A DNA stretch of 64,000 nt from Propioniciclava sinopodophylli. Lineage in GTDB: Bacteria > Actinomycetota > Actinomycetes > Propionibacteriales > Propionibacteriaceae. The stretch lies in NCBI RefSeq assembly GCF_004324755.1, contig NZ_SDMQ01000008.1:110163-174162 (forward strand). Reading direction: 5' to 3'. Below, one piece after another: positions 1 through 7,534 of this stretch; the stretch's first letter is position 1, and each line of letters opens with the position of its first letter. The notes under the pieces were generated by a model that ran no database searches, was not told the DNA's origin, and worked only from the letters and a program-made list of their open reading frames with translations. The position numbers were made by a program, and so were the translations under genes.

Positions 1-2
1 GC

Positions 3-2171
3 GACGTGGTGGCCGGCCAGGCCAAGCTGTTCGAGGCGCTGCGCATCCACACCGTGGGCGACCTGCTGCGCCACCTGCCCCGGCACTACCTGTCCGGCAC
101 CGAGCTGACCGACCTCGCCACGCTGGAGGAGGGCGAGCACGTGGCCGTCATGGCGCGCGTGGAGCGCATCGACCTGCACGAGGGCCGCGGCGGCTCCCGG
201 GGCAACAGCCGGCAGCCGAACTCGCGCCTGGAGGTCACCCTCACCGACGGCCACGGCCGCATCAAGGCCTCCTTCTTCGGTCGCGACCACACCGTGAGGT
301 GGTGGCAGCGCGGGCTGAGCCAGGGCGTCCGCGGCATCTTCGTGGGCAAGATCGGCTCCTTCAACGGCCACCCCCAGATGACCCACCCGGCCTTCGTGAT
401 GCTGGACGCCGCGGGCCGGGTCGTCGGCAACTCCGAGGAGAAGGAGAAGATCGCCGAGCTGTCGCGGTCGGGGCTGGTCGGGCTGTACCCGGCGACGGCG
501 AAGCTGAAGACGTGGACGATCGCCGAGTCCGTGCGGCTCGCCCTGGGCGTCCTGGACGGTGTCGAGGACCCGTGGCCGGCTTGGGTCCGCGAGCAAGCCG
601 GCGTCGTTGGCCTCACCGAGGCCTACACCGGCGTGCACCGGCCGGAGGGGCGCAGCGACGTCGAGCGCGGCAACCGACGCCTCCAGTTCGACGAGGCCTT
701 CTCCACCCAGCTGACCATGGCCTACCGGCGCGCCGAGAACGCACGGCAGTCGGCCGGGCCGCGCGCACGGCGTCCGGGTGGGCTGCTGGACGCCTTCGAC
801 GCCCGACTCCCGTTCACCCTCACCCGCGGGCAGCAGGAGACCTCTGAGGAGATCCTGGCCGACCTGGCCCGCAGCCAACCCATGCAGCGGCTGCTGCAGG
901 GCGAGGTGGGCTCGGGCAAGACGCTCGTGGCGCTGCGAGCGATGCTGGCGGTCGTGGACGCCGGGGGCCAGGCCGTCCTGCTGGCGCCGACCGAGGTGCT
1001 CGCCCAGCAGCACCACCAGACGATCCTCGGGTTGATGGGGGAGCTGGGCATGGGTGGCGGCGTCCTCGGGGCACCGGAGTACGCGACCGATGTGGTCTGC
1101 CTCACCGGCTCCATGAGCGCCGGCGCCAAGAAGGCGGCCCTGCTCAAGGTCGCCTCGGGCGAGGCCGGCATCGTCGTGGGCACCCACGCGCTGCTGGCCG
1201 ACCACGTCCAGTTCGTCGACCTCGGCCTCGTCGTCGTCGACGAGCAGCACCGCTTTGGGGTCGAGCAGCGCGCTGCCCTGACCGACCGGGCGGTCGCCAA
1301 GCCCCACGTGCTGGTGCTCACCGCCACTCCCATCCCGCGGTCGGTGGCCATGACCGTGTTCGGCGACCTGGAGGTCTCCACCCTGGCGGAGCTTCCGCGC
1401 GGGCGCGCCGAGGTCACCACCACCGTCGTGGACGCCGGGCGGAAGCCCGCCTGGGTCGAACGTGCCTGGGAGCGCGTGCGCGAGGAGGTCGCCCAGGGCC
1501 GCCAGGTGTTCGTGGTGGCGCCGCGGATCGGCGCCCCTCGACAGGCTCAGGGAACCGAATCGGAGGGGCTCGGGGTCCTGCAGCTGGCCGAGCAGCTCGG
1601 TTCGGGGCCGCTGTCAGGCGTCCGGTTGGGCGTCCTGCACGGCCAGCTGGCCGCCGATGCCAAGGAGGAGGTGATGGGGGCCTTCGCCCGCGGTGAGCTC
1701 GACGTGCTCGTGGCGACGACGATCGTCGAGGTCGGCGTGGACGTCCCCAACGCCTCGATGATGGTGATCTGGGACGCCGACCGCTTCGGCATCAGCCAGC
1801 TCCACCAGCTGCGCGGGCGCATCGGCCGCAGTTCGCTGCCCGGGGTGTGTCTGCTCGTCAGCTCCGCCGAACCCGAGGCGGCGTCGTGGCAACGCCTGGC
1901 GGCCGTGGCGTCCACCCGCGACGGCTTCGTGCTGGCCGAGCTCGACCTCGCCCAACGGCGCGAGGGTGACGTGCTCGGGGCCAGCCAGTCGGGCGGGCGC
2001 TCCACCCTGCGCCTGCTGCGGGTGCTGGAACACGCCGACATCATCGACGCGGCACGCGCCGTGGCGGAGGACGCGGTGCGTCGCGACCCGGACTGCGGTA
2101 CGCCCGGGTTCGCCGACGCGGTGCTCCAGACCAACCTCGTCGCCGACGGCGACTGGATCGACCGGAGCTGA
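3..2171 (+). CDS. recG: ATP-dependent DNA helicase RecG (5' partial)
   Basis: RecG unwinds branched DNA and remodels stalled forks and Holliday junctions. The frame is open back to the window edge, so the true start lies upstream. Counting from the GTG at base 6, the OB/wedge region fills roughly residues 20-170. Walker A GEVGSGKT is near 299, the DEQH box near 411, TATPIPRS near 439 and the arginine-finger motif QLRGRIGRS near 601. About 720 residues are visible, which fits the family. An atypical segment near residues 509-520 (APRQAQGTES) is encoded by a dispersed repeat word. The stop lies 4 bp from the convergent gene on the other strand. Confidence 0.96.
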   Translation, partial: DVVAGQAKLFEALRIHTVGDLLRHLPRHYLSGTELTDLATLEEGEHVAVMARVERIDLHEGRGGSRGNSRQPNSRLEVTLTDGHGRIKASFFGRDHTVRWWQRGLSQGVRGIFVGKIGSFNGHPQMTHPAFVMLDAAGRVVGNSEEKEKIAELSRSGLVGLYPATAKLKTWTIAESVRLALGVLDGVEDPWPAWVREQAGVVGLTEAYTGVHRPEGRSDVERGNRRLQFDEAFSTQLTMAYRRAENARQSAGPRARRPGGLLDAFDARLPFTLTRGQQETSEEILADLARSQPMQRLLQGEVGSGKTLVALRAMLAVVDAGGQAVLLAPTEVLAQQHHQTILGLMGELGMGGGVLGAPEYATDVVCLTGSMSAGAKKAALLKVASGEAGIVVGTHALLADHVQFVDLGLVVVDEQHRFGVEQRAALTDRAVAKPHVLVLTATPIPRSVAMTVFGDLEVSTLAELPRGRAEVTTTVVDAGRKPAWVERAWERVREEVAQGRQVFVVAPRIGAPRQAQGTESEGLGVLQLAEQLGSGPLSGVRLGVLHGQLAADAKEEVMGAFARGELDVLVATTIVEVGVDVPNASMMVIWDADRFGISQLHQLRGRIGRSSLPGVCLLVSSAEPEAASWQRLAAVASTRDGFVLAELDLAQRREGDVLGASQSGGRSTLRLLRVLEHADIIDAARAVAEDAVRRDPDCGTPGFADAVLQTNLVADGDWIDRS
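1536..1550 (+). repeat. Dispersed repeat word inside recG
   Basis: The 15-base word CCTCGACAGGCTCAG lies in frame in recG. It recurs exactly, in reverse complement, at 62304-62318, and variants occur at 15944-15977 and 46592-46635. It encodes the APRQAQGTES segment, which breaks the usual RecG alignment between helicase domains. Confidence 0.6.
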
Positions 2172-2175
2172 GGCC

Positions 2176-2607
2176 TCAACCGAGGGGGTGGAAGTCCTCG
2201 GGCTCGGGGCCGAACGCGAACGCGCGGCCGGCGATCTCGTCCACCTCGAGGCGCACCCAGTGCACCTTCAGGGTGGCGACCCACGGCGTCAGCCCGAGCT
2301 GCTCGACGGACTGGATTTCCCCGGGCCCGAGCTCGCGGGCCGTCCCGTGTGCCAGCACGCTGACCGCGCCGGTGTGGTCCCACTCATCGACCTGGAAGGC
2401 CATCCGGCCGCCCAGCGCGACGGCCAGCATCTTGCTGCCCTCGGCGGTGCGGAACACGATCGAGCGTCCGTCCACCACGTAGTTCACGGGGAAGATGTCC
2501 GGCTCACCGCCGATCACGATGGCGAGGCGTCCGATGCGGTGCTCGGTGAGGAACTGCCAGGACTGTGCCTCGTCGAGGGCCTGTGTCAGGTCGTCTGCCG
2601 TCGTCAT
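2176..2607 (-). CDS. Pyridoxamine 5'-phosphate oxidase-family flavin-binding protein
   Basis: A 143-residue single-domain split-barrel protein of the PNPOx-like superfamily (FMN or F420 binding). Family-typical stretches are GRLAIVIGGEPDIFPVNYVVDG near residues 26-47 and MAFQVDEWD near 69-77. The substrate cannot be read from sequence; relatives reduce or bind flavins, F420 or haem. The ATG at 2607 is chosen because TACATT ends six bases before it, as in a leaderless transcript. It is divergent from rsmD over only 35 bp and convergent with recG. Confidence 0.85.
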   Translation of the reverse strand: MTTADDLTQALDEAQSWQFLTEHRIGRLAIVIGGEPDIFPVNYVVDGRSIVFRTAEGSKMLAVALGGRMAFQVDEWDHTGAVSVLAHGTARELGPGEIQSVEQLGLTPWVATLKVHWVRLEVDEIAGRAFAFGPEPEDFHPLG

Positions 2608-2613
2608 GCGCCC

Positions 2614-2619
2614 AATGTA
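2614..2619 (-). promoter_or_regulatory. -10 box for a leaderless transcript (flavin-binding gene)
   Basis: TACATT on the minus strand ends six bases before the ATG at 2607. No clear -35 box is seen; the element shares the 35-bp intergenic region with the rsmD promoter. Confidence 0.5.
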
Positions 2620-2629
2620 ACGCGCCCGC

Positions 2630-2635
2630 TACCCT
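2630..2635 (+). promoter_or_regulatory. -10 box for a leaderless transcript (rsmD)
   Basis: TACCCT ends seven bases before the GTG at 2643, placing the probable transcription start at or next to the start codon. No ribosome binding site precedes this GTG. Confidence 0.5.
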
Positions 2636-2642
2636 GCCACCC

Positions 2643-3227
2643 GTGAGTCGCATCATTGCCGGAAGTGCGGGCGGGCACCGCCTGGCCACCCCCAGCCACA
2701 GCCGCACCCGGCCGACGAGCGATCTGGTGCGCGAATCAGCGTTCAACCTCATCGCCGACTGGGCGGGCACGGTGGGGGAGCCGGCCGACGCGATGCTGGA
2801 GCGCTTCTCCTTCCTCGACCTGTACGGCGGGACGGGCGCGGTCGCACTCGAGGCCGCCAGCCGCGGCGCCGGCCCGGTGGTGTGCGTGGAGAAGGACCGC
2901 GGCACCGCGGCGCTGGCGCGCGGCAACGCGGATGCCACAGGCCTGCCCGTTCAGGTGGTCGCCCAGTCGGTGGACGCCTACCTCGCCGGGACGCCGCACA
3001 CCTTCGACGTCGTGTGGTTCGACCCGCCCTACGAGGTGCCCACTGCGGTGGTGGAGGCGCAGGTCGCCGCCGTCGTCGACCGGTGGCTCGCGTCCGACGG
3101 CCTGGTCATCGTGGAACGCTCGAGCCGCGACACGCCGCCCTCATGGCCGATATCCCTCACCGACGTGCGAAAACGACGTTACGGTGAGACCACGCTGTAC
3201 CTTGCCGCCAAGGAGGACGATGCATGA
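2643..3227 (+). CDS. rsmD: 16S rRNA (guanine(966)-N2)-methyltransferase RsmD
   Basis: Methylates G966 of 16S rRNA using S-adenosylmethionine during 30S assembly. The 194-residue protein opens with SRIIAGSAGGHRL, has the Rossmann SAM site FLDLYGGTGAVALEAASRG near 58-76 and the catalytic DPPYE motif near 128-132 (the family's NPPY/DPPY). The GTG at 2643 is preferred over upstream in-frame starts because it matches the family N-terminus and lies seven bases after TACCCT. The last codons overlap coaD by 4 bp (ATGA), so the two are translationally coupled. Confidence 0.95.
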   Translation: MSRIIAGSAGGHRLATPSHSRTRPTSDLVRESAFNLIADWAGTVGEPADAMLERFSFLDLYGGTGAVALEAASRGAGPVVCVEKDRGTAALARGNADATGLPVQVVAQSVDAYLAGTPHTFDVVWFDPPYEVPTAVVEAQVAAVVDRWLASDGLVIVERSSRDTPPSWPISLTDVRKRRYGETTLYLAAKEDDA

Positions 3228-3718
3228 GGGCGATCTGCCCCGGCTCCTTTGACCCGGTGACCCACGGTCACCTCGACATCGTCGTGCGCGCCTCGCGCAT
3301 GTTCGACGAGGTGCTCGTCGCGGTCGGCCGCAACAGCGCCAAGAACTACCTGTTCAGCCCCGACGAGCGCGCTGCGATGCTGGCCGACGCGACGTCCGAG
3401 CTGCCCAACGTGCGGGTCGACCTGCTGGACGGTCTGCTGGTCGACTACTGCCGCGAGCGGGAGATCGACGTGATCGTCAAGGGTCTGCGCTTCGCCGGCG
3501 ACTTCGAGTTCGAGTTGCAGATGGCGCAGATGAACTTCGCGCTGTCCGGTATCGAGACGATCATGTTGCCGACGGCGGCCAAGTGGGCGCACCTGAGTTC
3601 GACCATGATCCGCGAGGTGGCCAAGCTGGGTGGGGACGTCACGCAGTTCGTGACACCCGCGGTGGCCGAACGGATCCGGGGCAAGATGGCGACCGACAAC
3701 CAAGGAGGACGGGCATGA
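3224..3718 (+). CDS. coaD: Phosphopantetheine adenylyltransferase
   Basis: Transfers AMP from ATP to 4'-phosphopantetheine to give dephospho-CoA, the penultimate step of coenzyme A synthesis. The 164-residue protein has the nucleotidyltransferase motif GSFDPVTHGH (7-16, with the TxGH signature), KGLRFAGDFEFE near 86-97 and the second ATP-binding motif SSTMIRE near 125. Length is normal for CoaD. It overlaps rsmD and the following coiled-coil gene by 4 bp each. Confidence 0.97.
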   Translation: MRAICPGSFDPVTHGHLDIVVRASRMFDEVLVAVGRNSAKNYLFSPDERAAMLADATSELPNVRVDLLDGLLVDYCREREIDVIVKGLRFAGDFEFELQMAQMNFALSGIETIMLPTAAKWAHLSSTMIREVAKLGGDVTQFVTPAVAERIRGKMATDNQGGRA

Positions 3719-4143
3719 CCACCCCCAACGAGGCACTGGCTGCCATTCGGCACATTGTCGAGCAGGCCAAGGGCGTCCCGATGACCTCGAACGTGATGGT
3801 CTCGCGGGCTGAGCTGCTCGGCCTCATCGCCCGGGCCGAGGCCGCGGCGTCCGTCACCGCCGCCGACCCGGAGATGGGCGAGGCGGCGGCGACTCTCGCG
3901 GACGCCCGGACCGAGGCGGAGCGCATCGTCGCCGAGGCCCGCGAGGAAGCGGTGGCGCTGGTGGGCGAGTCCGAGGTCGCCCAGGCTGCCGAGGCCGAGG
4001 CCGAGGCGCTGCGCCTGGAGTCCCACACGTGGGTCGACAACCATCTCGCCGAGTTCGAAACCGGCCTGCAGCGCGCGATCGAGCAGGTCGAGACGCTGCG
4101 CGACCGGCTCGCGTCGCGGTCCCAGGGCGACGACACGCTCTGA
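3715..4143 (+). CDS. DivIVA/SepIVA-like coiled-coil protein
   Basis: A 142-residue protein rich in Ala and Glu with heptad-like spacing from about residue 60 to 135. There is no signal peptide or membrane segment. A strong Shine-Dalgarno sequence (AAGGAGGA, 3702-3709) supports the ATG at 3715, which overlaps the coaD stop. In mycobacteria the septation factor SepIVA is encoded directly before DUF177, rnc and mutM, the same order as here, so I infer a cell-division or envelope scaffold role. It is much shorter than mycobacterial SepIVA (about 245 residues). The functional call rests mainly on gene order. Confidence 0.7.
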   Translation: MTTPNEALAAIRHIVEQAKGVPMTSNVMVSRAELLGLIARAEAAASVTAADPEMGEAAATLADARTEAERIVAEAREEAVALVGESEVAQAAEAEAEALRLESHTWVDNHLAEFETGLQRAIEQVETLRDRLASRSQGDDTL

Positions 4144-4187
4144 TCCGGGCCTGGGGGGAAGGGGTCCGCCCACGGCCATCGGCCCGG

Positions 4188-4217
4188 TTGGACTCCGTTC
4201 GGACAAGTCGGTAAAGT
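4188..4217 (+). promoter_or_regulatory. Predicted sigma-A promoter of the DUF177-rpmF-rnc-mutM operon
   Basis: TTGGAC (4188-4193) and TAAAGT (4212-4217) are separated by 18 bp, in the 121-bp gap before the DUF177 gene. This gives a leader of about 40 nt. Confidence 0.5.
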
Positions 4218-4264
4218 AGCCATTCGGTTATGACGCTGTCGTGCCAACACGTGAGGGGCCTGCG

Positions 4265-4810
4265 ATGACGAATCGCTCCATCGACCCCCGTTCCGGTCTC
4301 GTTTTCGACATTCGCGAATTCGGGCACCGCGCGGGCGGGAGCACGGAGATCGTCGACGACGTACCCGCACGTGAGGGCATCGGCAACGACGTGATCGGAG
4401 TGCCGACCGAGTCTCCGATCCACCTCGACCTTCGGCTCGAGGGGGTGGGTGACGGGGTGTTGGCCACCGGCGTCGCTGAGGTTCAGTTGCGCGGGGAGTG
4501 CGCTCGGTGCCTGACCGAGATCGAGGCGGACGCCGAGATCGACCTGCAGGAACTGTTCCTCTTCCCGGGCGTGGATCCGGACGACGAGGAGGCCAGCCGT
4601 GTCGAGGCCGAGATGATCGACCTCGAACCCGTCCTGAGGGACGCGGCGATGCTCGACCTGCCGTTCATCCCCTTGTGTCGGGAGGATTGCGCCGGGTTGT
4701 GCCCCACCTGTGGGGTGAACCTGAACGACGATCCCGACCACGAGCACGGTGAGGTGATCGACCCTCGTTGGGCGAGCCTGACCGTGTGGACCGAAGGCGA
4801 CCAGAACTGA
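4265..4810 (+). CDS. YceD/DUF177 family protein
   Basis: A 181-residue YceD-family protein. The family is almost always encoded directly upstream of rpmF, as here, and is linked to 23S rRNA or large-subunit accumulation. The conserved core [20 protein letters not shown] sits near residues 78-97. Near the C-terminus four cysteines ([13 protein letters not shown], about 139-151) resemble a metal-binding knuckle. The ATG at 4265 fits the family start; an in-frame ATG at 4241 would add eight residues. Confidence 0.9.
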   Translation: MTNRSIDPRSGLVFDIREFGHRAGGSTEIVDDVPAREGIGNDVIGVPTESPIHLDLRLEGVGDGVLATGVAEVQLRGECARCLTEIEADAEIDLQELFLFPGVDPDDEEASRVEAEMIDLEPVLRDAAMLDLPFIPLCREDCAGLCPTCGVNLNDDPDHEHGEVIDPRWASLTVWTEGDQN

Positions 4811-4845
4811 AGCGGGCACCGTGCCCCAGATTCGAGGAGTTTGAC

Positions 4846-5037
4846 GTGGCTGTTCCCAAGCGGAAGATGTCCCGCAGCAACACGCGCGCCCGCCGTGCAC
4901 AGTGGAAGATGTCCGCGCCGCAGCTGGTGACCTGCGCCAACGCCGCCTGCCGTGCGAAGCACCTGCCGCACACTGCGTGCCCGAGCTGCGGCCAGTACGG
5001 CCCCCGCGCGGCGCGCCGCCAGGTCTTCGAGCTGTGA
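4846..5037 (+). CDS. rpmF: 50S ribosomal protein L32
   Basis: A 63-residue large-subunit protein with the typical N-terminus [19 protein letters not shown] and a CxxxxC...CxxC zinc ribbon (CANAAC, CPSC). The GTG at 4846 lies behind a GAGGAG ribosome binding site. Retention of the cysteines marks it as the zinc-binding (C+) paralogue type. Its stop codon overlaps the GTG of rnc by two bases, coupling the genes. Confidence 0.97.
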   Translation: MAVPKRKMSRSNTRARRAQWKMSAPQLVTCANAACRAKHLPHTACPSCGQYGPRAARRQVFEL

Positions 5038-5756
5038 CCGACGCGGCCGTGGGCCGCGTTCATGACCTCTTCGACGAGCTGGGGATCGACATCGATCCCC
5101 AGCTCCTCGAGCTCGCCCTGACCCACCGGTCCTGGGCGTACGAGAACGGTGGCACCCCGCACAACGAGCGCCTGGAGTTCCTGGGCGATTCGGTGCTCGG
5201 CGTCGTCGTCACCGAGCACCTCTACCGCTCCTACCCGGACGAGCCGGAGGGCTGGCTCGCCAAGATGCGCGCGGCGGTGGTGAACACCTACGCGCTGGCC
5301 GACGTGGCCCGCACGCTGGGGCTGGGTTCGCTGATCAAGCTCGGCAAGGGGGAGATCGGCACGGGCGGGTCCGACAAGGATTCGATCCTCGCCGACGCCA
5401 CCGAGGCCGTCATCGCCGCCGTCTTCCTGTCGGCCGGCCGGGATGCTGCCGAGCGGTTCGTGCACACGCTGATGGACCCGGTCGTCGCGATGGCGTCCGC
5501 CGAGGGCCGCTCGACCGACTGGAAGACCGCCCTGCAGGAGCTGGCCGCCGAGCACGGGCTCGGGGCCCCCACCTACGAGCACGTGTCCACCGGACCCGAC
5601 CACGACAAGCGCTTCGAGGCGGTCGCCGTTGTCGCCGGCGTGGCCCACCCCGGGTCGGTCGCGCGCTCCAAGAAGCTCGCCGAGCAGGGGGCGGCCAAGC
5701 TCGCCCACGAGGCGCTGACGCGCACGCTGGCCCCGCTCCCGCCCGCGGCGGGCTGA
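5034..5756 (+). CDS. rnc: Ribonuclease III
   Basis: Cleaves double-stranded RNA, including rRNA precursors. The 240-residue protein has the catalytic signature [13 protein letters not shown] near residues 43-55, the second acidic patch ([13 protein letters not shown]) near 121-133, and a C-terminal double-stranded RNA binding domain from about 160 ([12 protein letters not shown], then [15 protein letters not shown]). The GTG at 5034 overlaps the rpmF stop. The rpmF-rnc-mutM order is standard in actinobacteria. Confidence 0.96.
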   Translation: MTDAAVGRVHDLFDELGIDIDPQLLELALTHRSWAYENGGTPHNERLEFLGDSVLGVVVTEHLYRSYPDEPEGWLAKMRAAVVNTYALADVARTLGLGSLIKLGKGEIGTGGSDKDSILADATEAVIAAVFLSAGRDAAERFVHTLMDPVVAMASAEGRSTDWKTALQELAAEHGLGAPTYEHVSTGPDHDKRFEAVAVVAGVAHPGSVARSKKLAEQGAAKLAHEALTRTLAPLPPAAG

Positions 5757-6592
5757 TGCCCGAGTTGCCCGAGGTCGAGGTCGTCCGCGCCGGCCTCGAG
5801 CCCGCGATCGCCGGACGCCGCATCGACGGCGTCCGCGTGCTGCACCCCCGCCCCGTTCGCCGCCACCTCGCGGGCCCGGACGACTTCGCGGTCACCTTGG
5901 CGGGCCGGACGTTCGCCGTCCCCCGCCGGCGCGGCAAGTACCTCTGGCTGCCCCTGGCCGACGGCGACGCCGTGCTGGCCCACCTCGGCATGAGCGGCCA
6001 GTTCCTCCTCGACAGCCCTGGCTCCCCTCTGCAGCGGCACGTCCGCGTGCTGTTCGACCTGGCCGACGGCGTCCAGCTGCGCTTCGTCGACCAGCGCATG
6101 TTCGGCGGCCTGTCGTTGGCCCACGGGGGAGCGGAGCTGCCGGACGAGGTGGCTCACATCGCCCGCGACCTGTTCGACCCCGATCTCGACCGGACAGCCC
6201 TCGTCGGCCGGATCCGTGGGAAGCGCAGCGCGATCAAGCGCGTCCTGCTCGACCAGACGGTCGTCTCCGGGATCGGCAACATCTACGCCGACGAGGCGCT
6301 CTGGGCGGCGCGCATCCACGGGGGGACGCCGGCGTCCGCGCTGTCGGACGCCCAGGTGTCGGCGCTGCTGGACGCCACCCACGCGGTGATGGCGGCGGCC
6401 CTGTCGGTCGGGGGCACGTCGTTCGACGCGCTGTACGTCAACGTCAACGGCGAATCGGGCTACTTCGACCGCACGCTCCAGGCGTACGGGCGCGAAGGCG
6501 AACCGTGCAGCCGGTGCGGCGGGGCGATCGTCCGGGAGCCGTTCATGAACCGCAGCTCATTCCGCTGCCCGGTTTGCCAGCCGCCGGCCTAG
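5756..6592 (+). CDS. mutM: Bifunctional DNA-formamidopyrimidine glycosylase/AP lyase (Fpg)
   Basis: Removes 8-oxoguanine and formamidopyrimidines from DNA. The 278-residue protein begins MPELPEVE with the catalytic Pro2 and Glu3. Lys58-type and Asn motifs lie in [11 protein letters not shown] and [13 protein letters not shown]. It ends with a CxxC...CxxC zinc finger (CSRCGG through CPVC). Length is normal. The start overlaps the rnc stop by one base. Confidence 0.96.
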   Translation: MPELPEVEVVRAGLEPAIAGRRIDGVRVLHPRPVRRHLAGPDDFAVTLAGRTFAVPRRRGKYLWLPLADGDAVLAHLGMSGQFLLDSPGSPLQRHVRVLFDLADGVQLRFVDQRMFGGLSLAHGGAELPDEVAHIARDLFDPDLDRTALVGRIRGKRSAIKRVLLDQTVVSGIGNIYADEALWAARIHGGTPASALSDAQVSALLDATHAVMAAALSVGGTSFDALYVNVNGESGYFDRTLQAYGREGEPCSRCGGAIVREPFMNRSSFRCPVCQPPA

Positions 6593-6916
6593 TTGTCGCC
6601 GACCGGTTCGCCGAGCTGCCGCCGGGCCGCAGGACGGGCGCGAGAAGCTGTCAGCGGTGCCTGTGACTGTGGGTGCCTGGACGCTCCCACCCTCCTCGAC
6701 GTCCAGGGATTCATCCGCCGCGTCCGGCGCCGGGCCGACCTCAGCCAGCGAGGTCTCGCCGCTGTCCTCGGCGTCGACCAGTCCCTCGTCGCCCGGTGGG
6801 AGACCCCCACCGCGTGCTGGCTCGCGCCCCACTGCGACGACGGCCGCGCGTGCGCGTGCGAGCCGAGCCGTGGAGCCGCGCGGTGGCAGCAAATGGTGTG
6901 CTGGGCCGAGGCGTAG
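6593..6916 (+). CDS. Short XRE-type helix-turn-helix protein, probably an internally deleted gene
   Basis: A 107-residue frame with a complete XRE-like helix-turn-helix (RRADLSQRGLAAVLGVDQSL, about residues 46-65) followed by VARWE. The region that normally follows (TGRRTP and a leucine-rich helix) is missing, and the frame runs straight into a Cys/His-rich tail (WLAPHCDDGRACACE). This looks like an in-frame deletion of a longer family member that left an open frame. The start is uncertain: TTG at 6593 or a GTG near 6658. It may be a decayed gene or a small functional regulator. Confidence 0.45.
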   Translation: MSPTGSPSCRRAAGRAREAVSGACDCGCLDAPTLLDVQGFIRRVRRRADLSQRGLAAVLGVDQSLVARWETPTACWLAPHCDDGRACACEPSRGAARWQQMVCWAEA

Positions 6917-6937
6917 AGGCGCTACGATCGGTCTCTT

Positions 6938-7525
6938 GTGAGCCCCTCCACCTCCTTCCTCGGTCGCTACGAGAACACGGCGCGGCAGTTCGTGAAGTTC
7001 GGGCTCATCGGCGGCGGGGGCGTCCTGGTGAACATGGCCACGGTCGCCGTCGCGAACGCGATCGGCGTAGGCATCTTCGGAGTCGTCGACAAGGACCCCT
7101 TCATCCCGCTGCCCGGCACCGAGCGCGCCCTGCGGTTCTACATCCTCTACGCGGGCATCGCGTTCCTCGTCGCCAACGTGTTCAACTTCATGCTCAACCG
7201 GCACTGGACGTTCAAGGACCACCACGGCAAGCCGGCCCCCTTCTTCAAGGAGTTCCTGCCGTTCCTCATGGTTGGCGGCGTCGCCCAGCTGGTGGGCTTC
7301 GTCATCCTCTACCTGCTGCGCAACGAGACCTCCCCGCTCTACCTGAGCCATCCGTTCTTCACCTACGACGGGCCGTGGTGGACGCTGCGCCTCTACTGGG
7401 CCCAGCTCATCCAGATCATCTGCGTGATGCCCATCAACTTCGTCGTCAACAAGCTCTGGACCTTCCGCCTCGTGCGGCAGCGACACGCGGCGTCGGCCGC
7501 CGGGGATAGCGTCGGGCCTTCGTAA
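6938..7525 (+). CDS. GtrA-family membrane protein
   Basis: A 195-residue protein with four predicted membrane segments, near residues 20-45, 70-92, 105-130 and 150-175. The GtrA core is visible as VKFGLIGGGGVLVNMATVAV, NVFNFMLNRHWTF and the C-terminal NFVVNKLWTFRL. GtrA proteins are proposed to flip polyprenyl-linked sugars or aid cell-wall glycan assembly; the substrate is unknown here. The GTG at 6938 lies nine bases after TACGAT (6923-6928), suggesting a near-leaderless mRNA. Confidence 0.88.
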   Translation: MSPSTSFLGRYENTARQFVKFGLIGGGGVLVNMATVAVANAIGVGIFGVVDKDPFIPLPGTERALRFYILYAGIAFLVANVFNFMLNRHWTFKDHHGKPAPFFKEFLPFLMVGGVAQLVGFVILYLLRNETSPLYLSHPFFTYDGPWWTLRLYWAQLIQIICVMPINFVVNKLWTFRLVRQRHAASAAGDSVGPS

Positions 7526-7528
7526 GGT
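7523..7528 (+). promoter_or_regulatory. -10 box for a leaderless transcript (smc)
   Basis: TAAGGT ends six bases before the GTG at 7535. No ribosome binding site precedes that start, which matches the family N-terminus (MYLKSLTLRGFKSFA). Confidence 0.5.
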
Positions 7529-7534
7529 GGGCGT

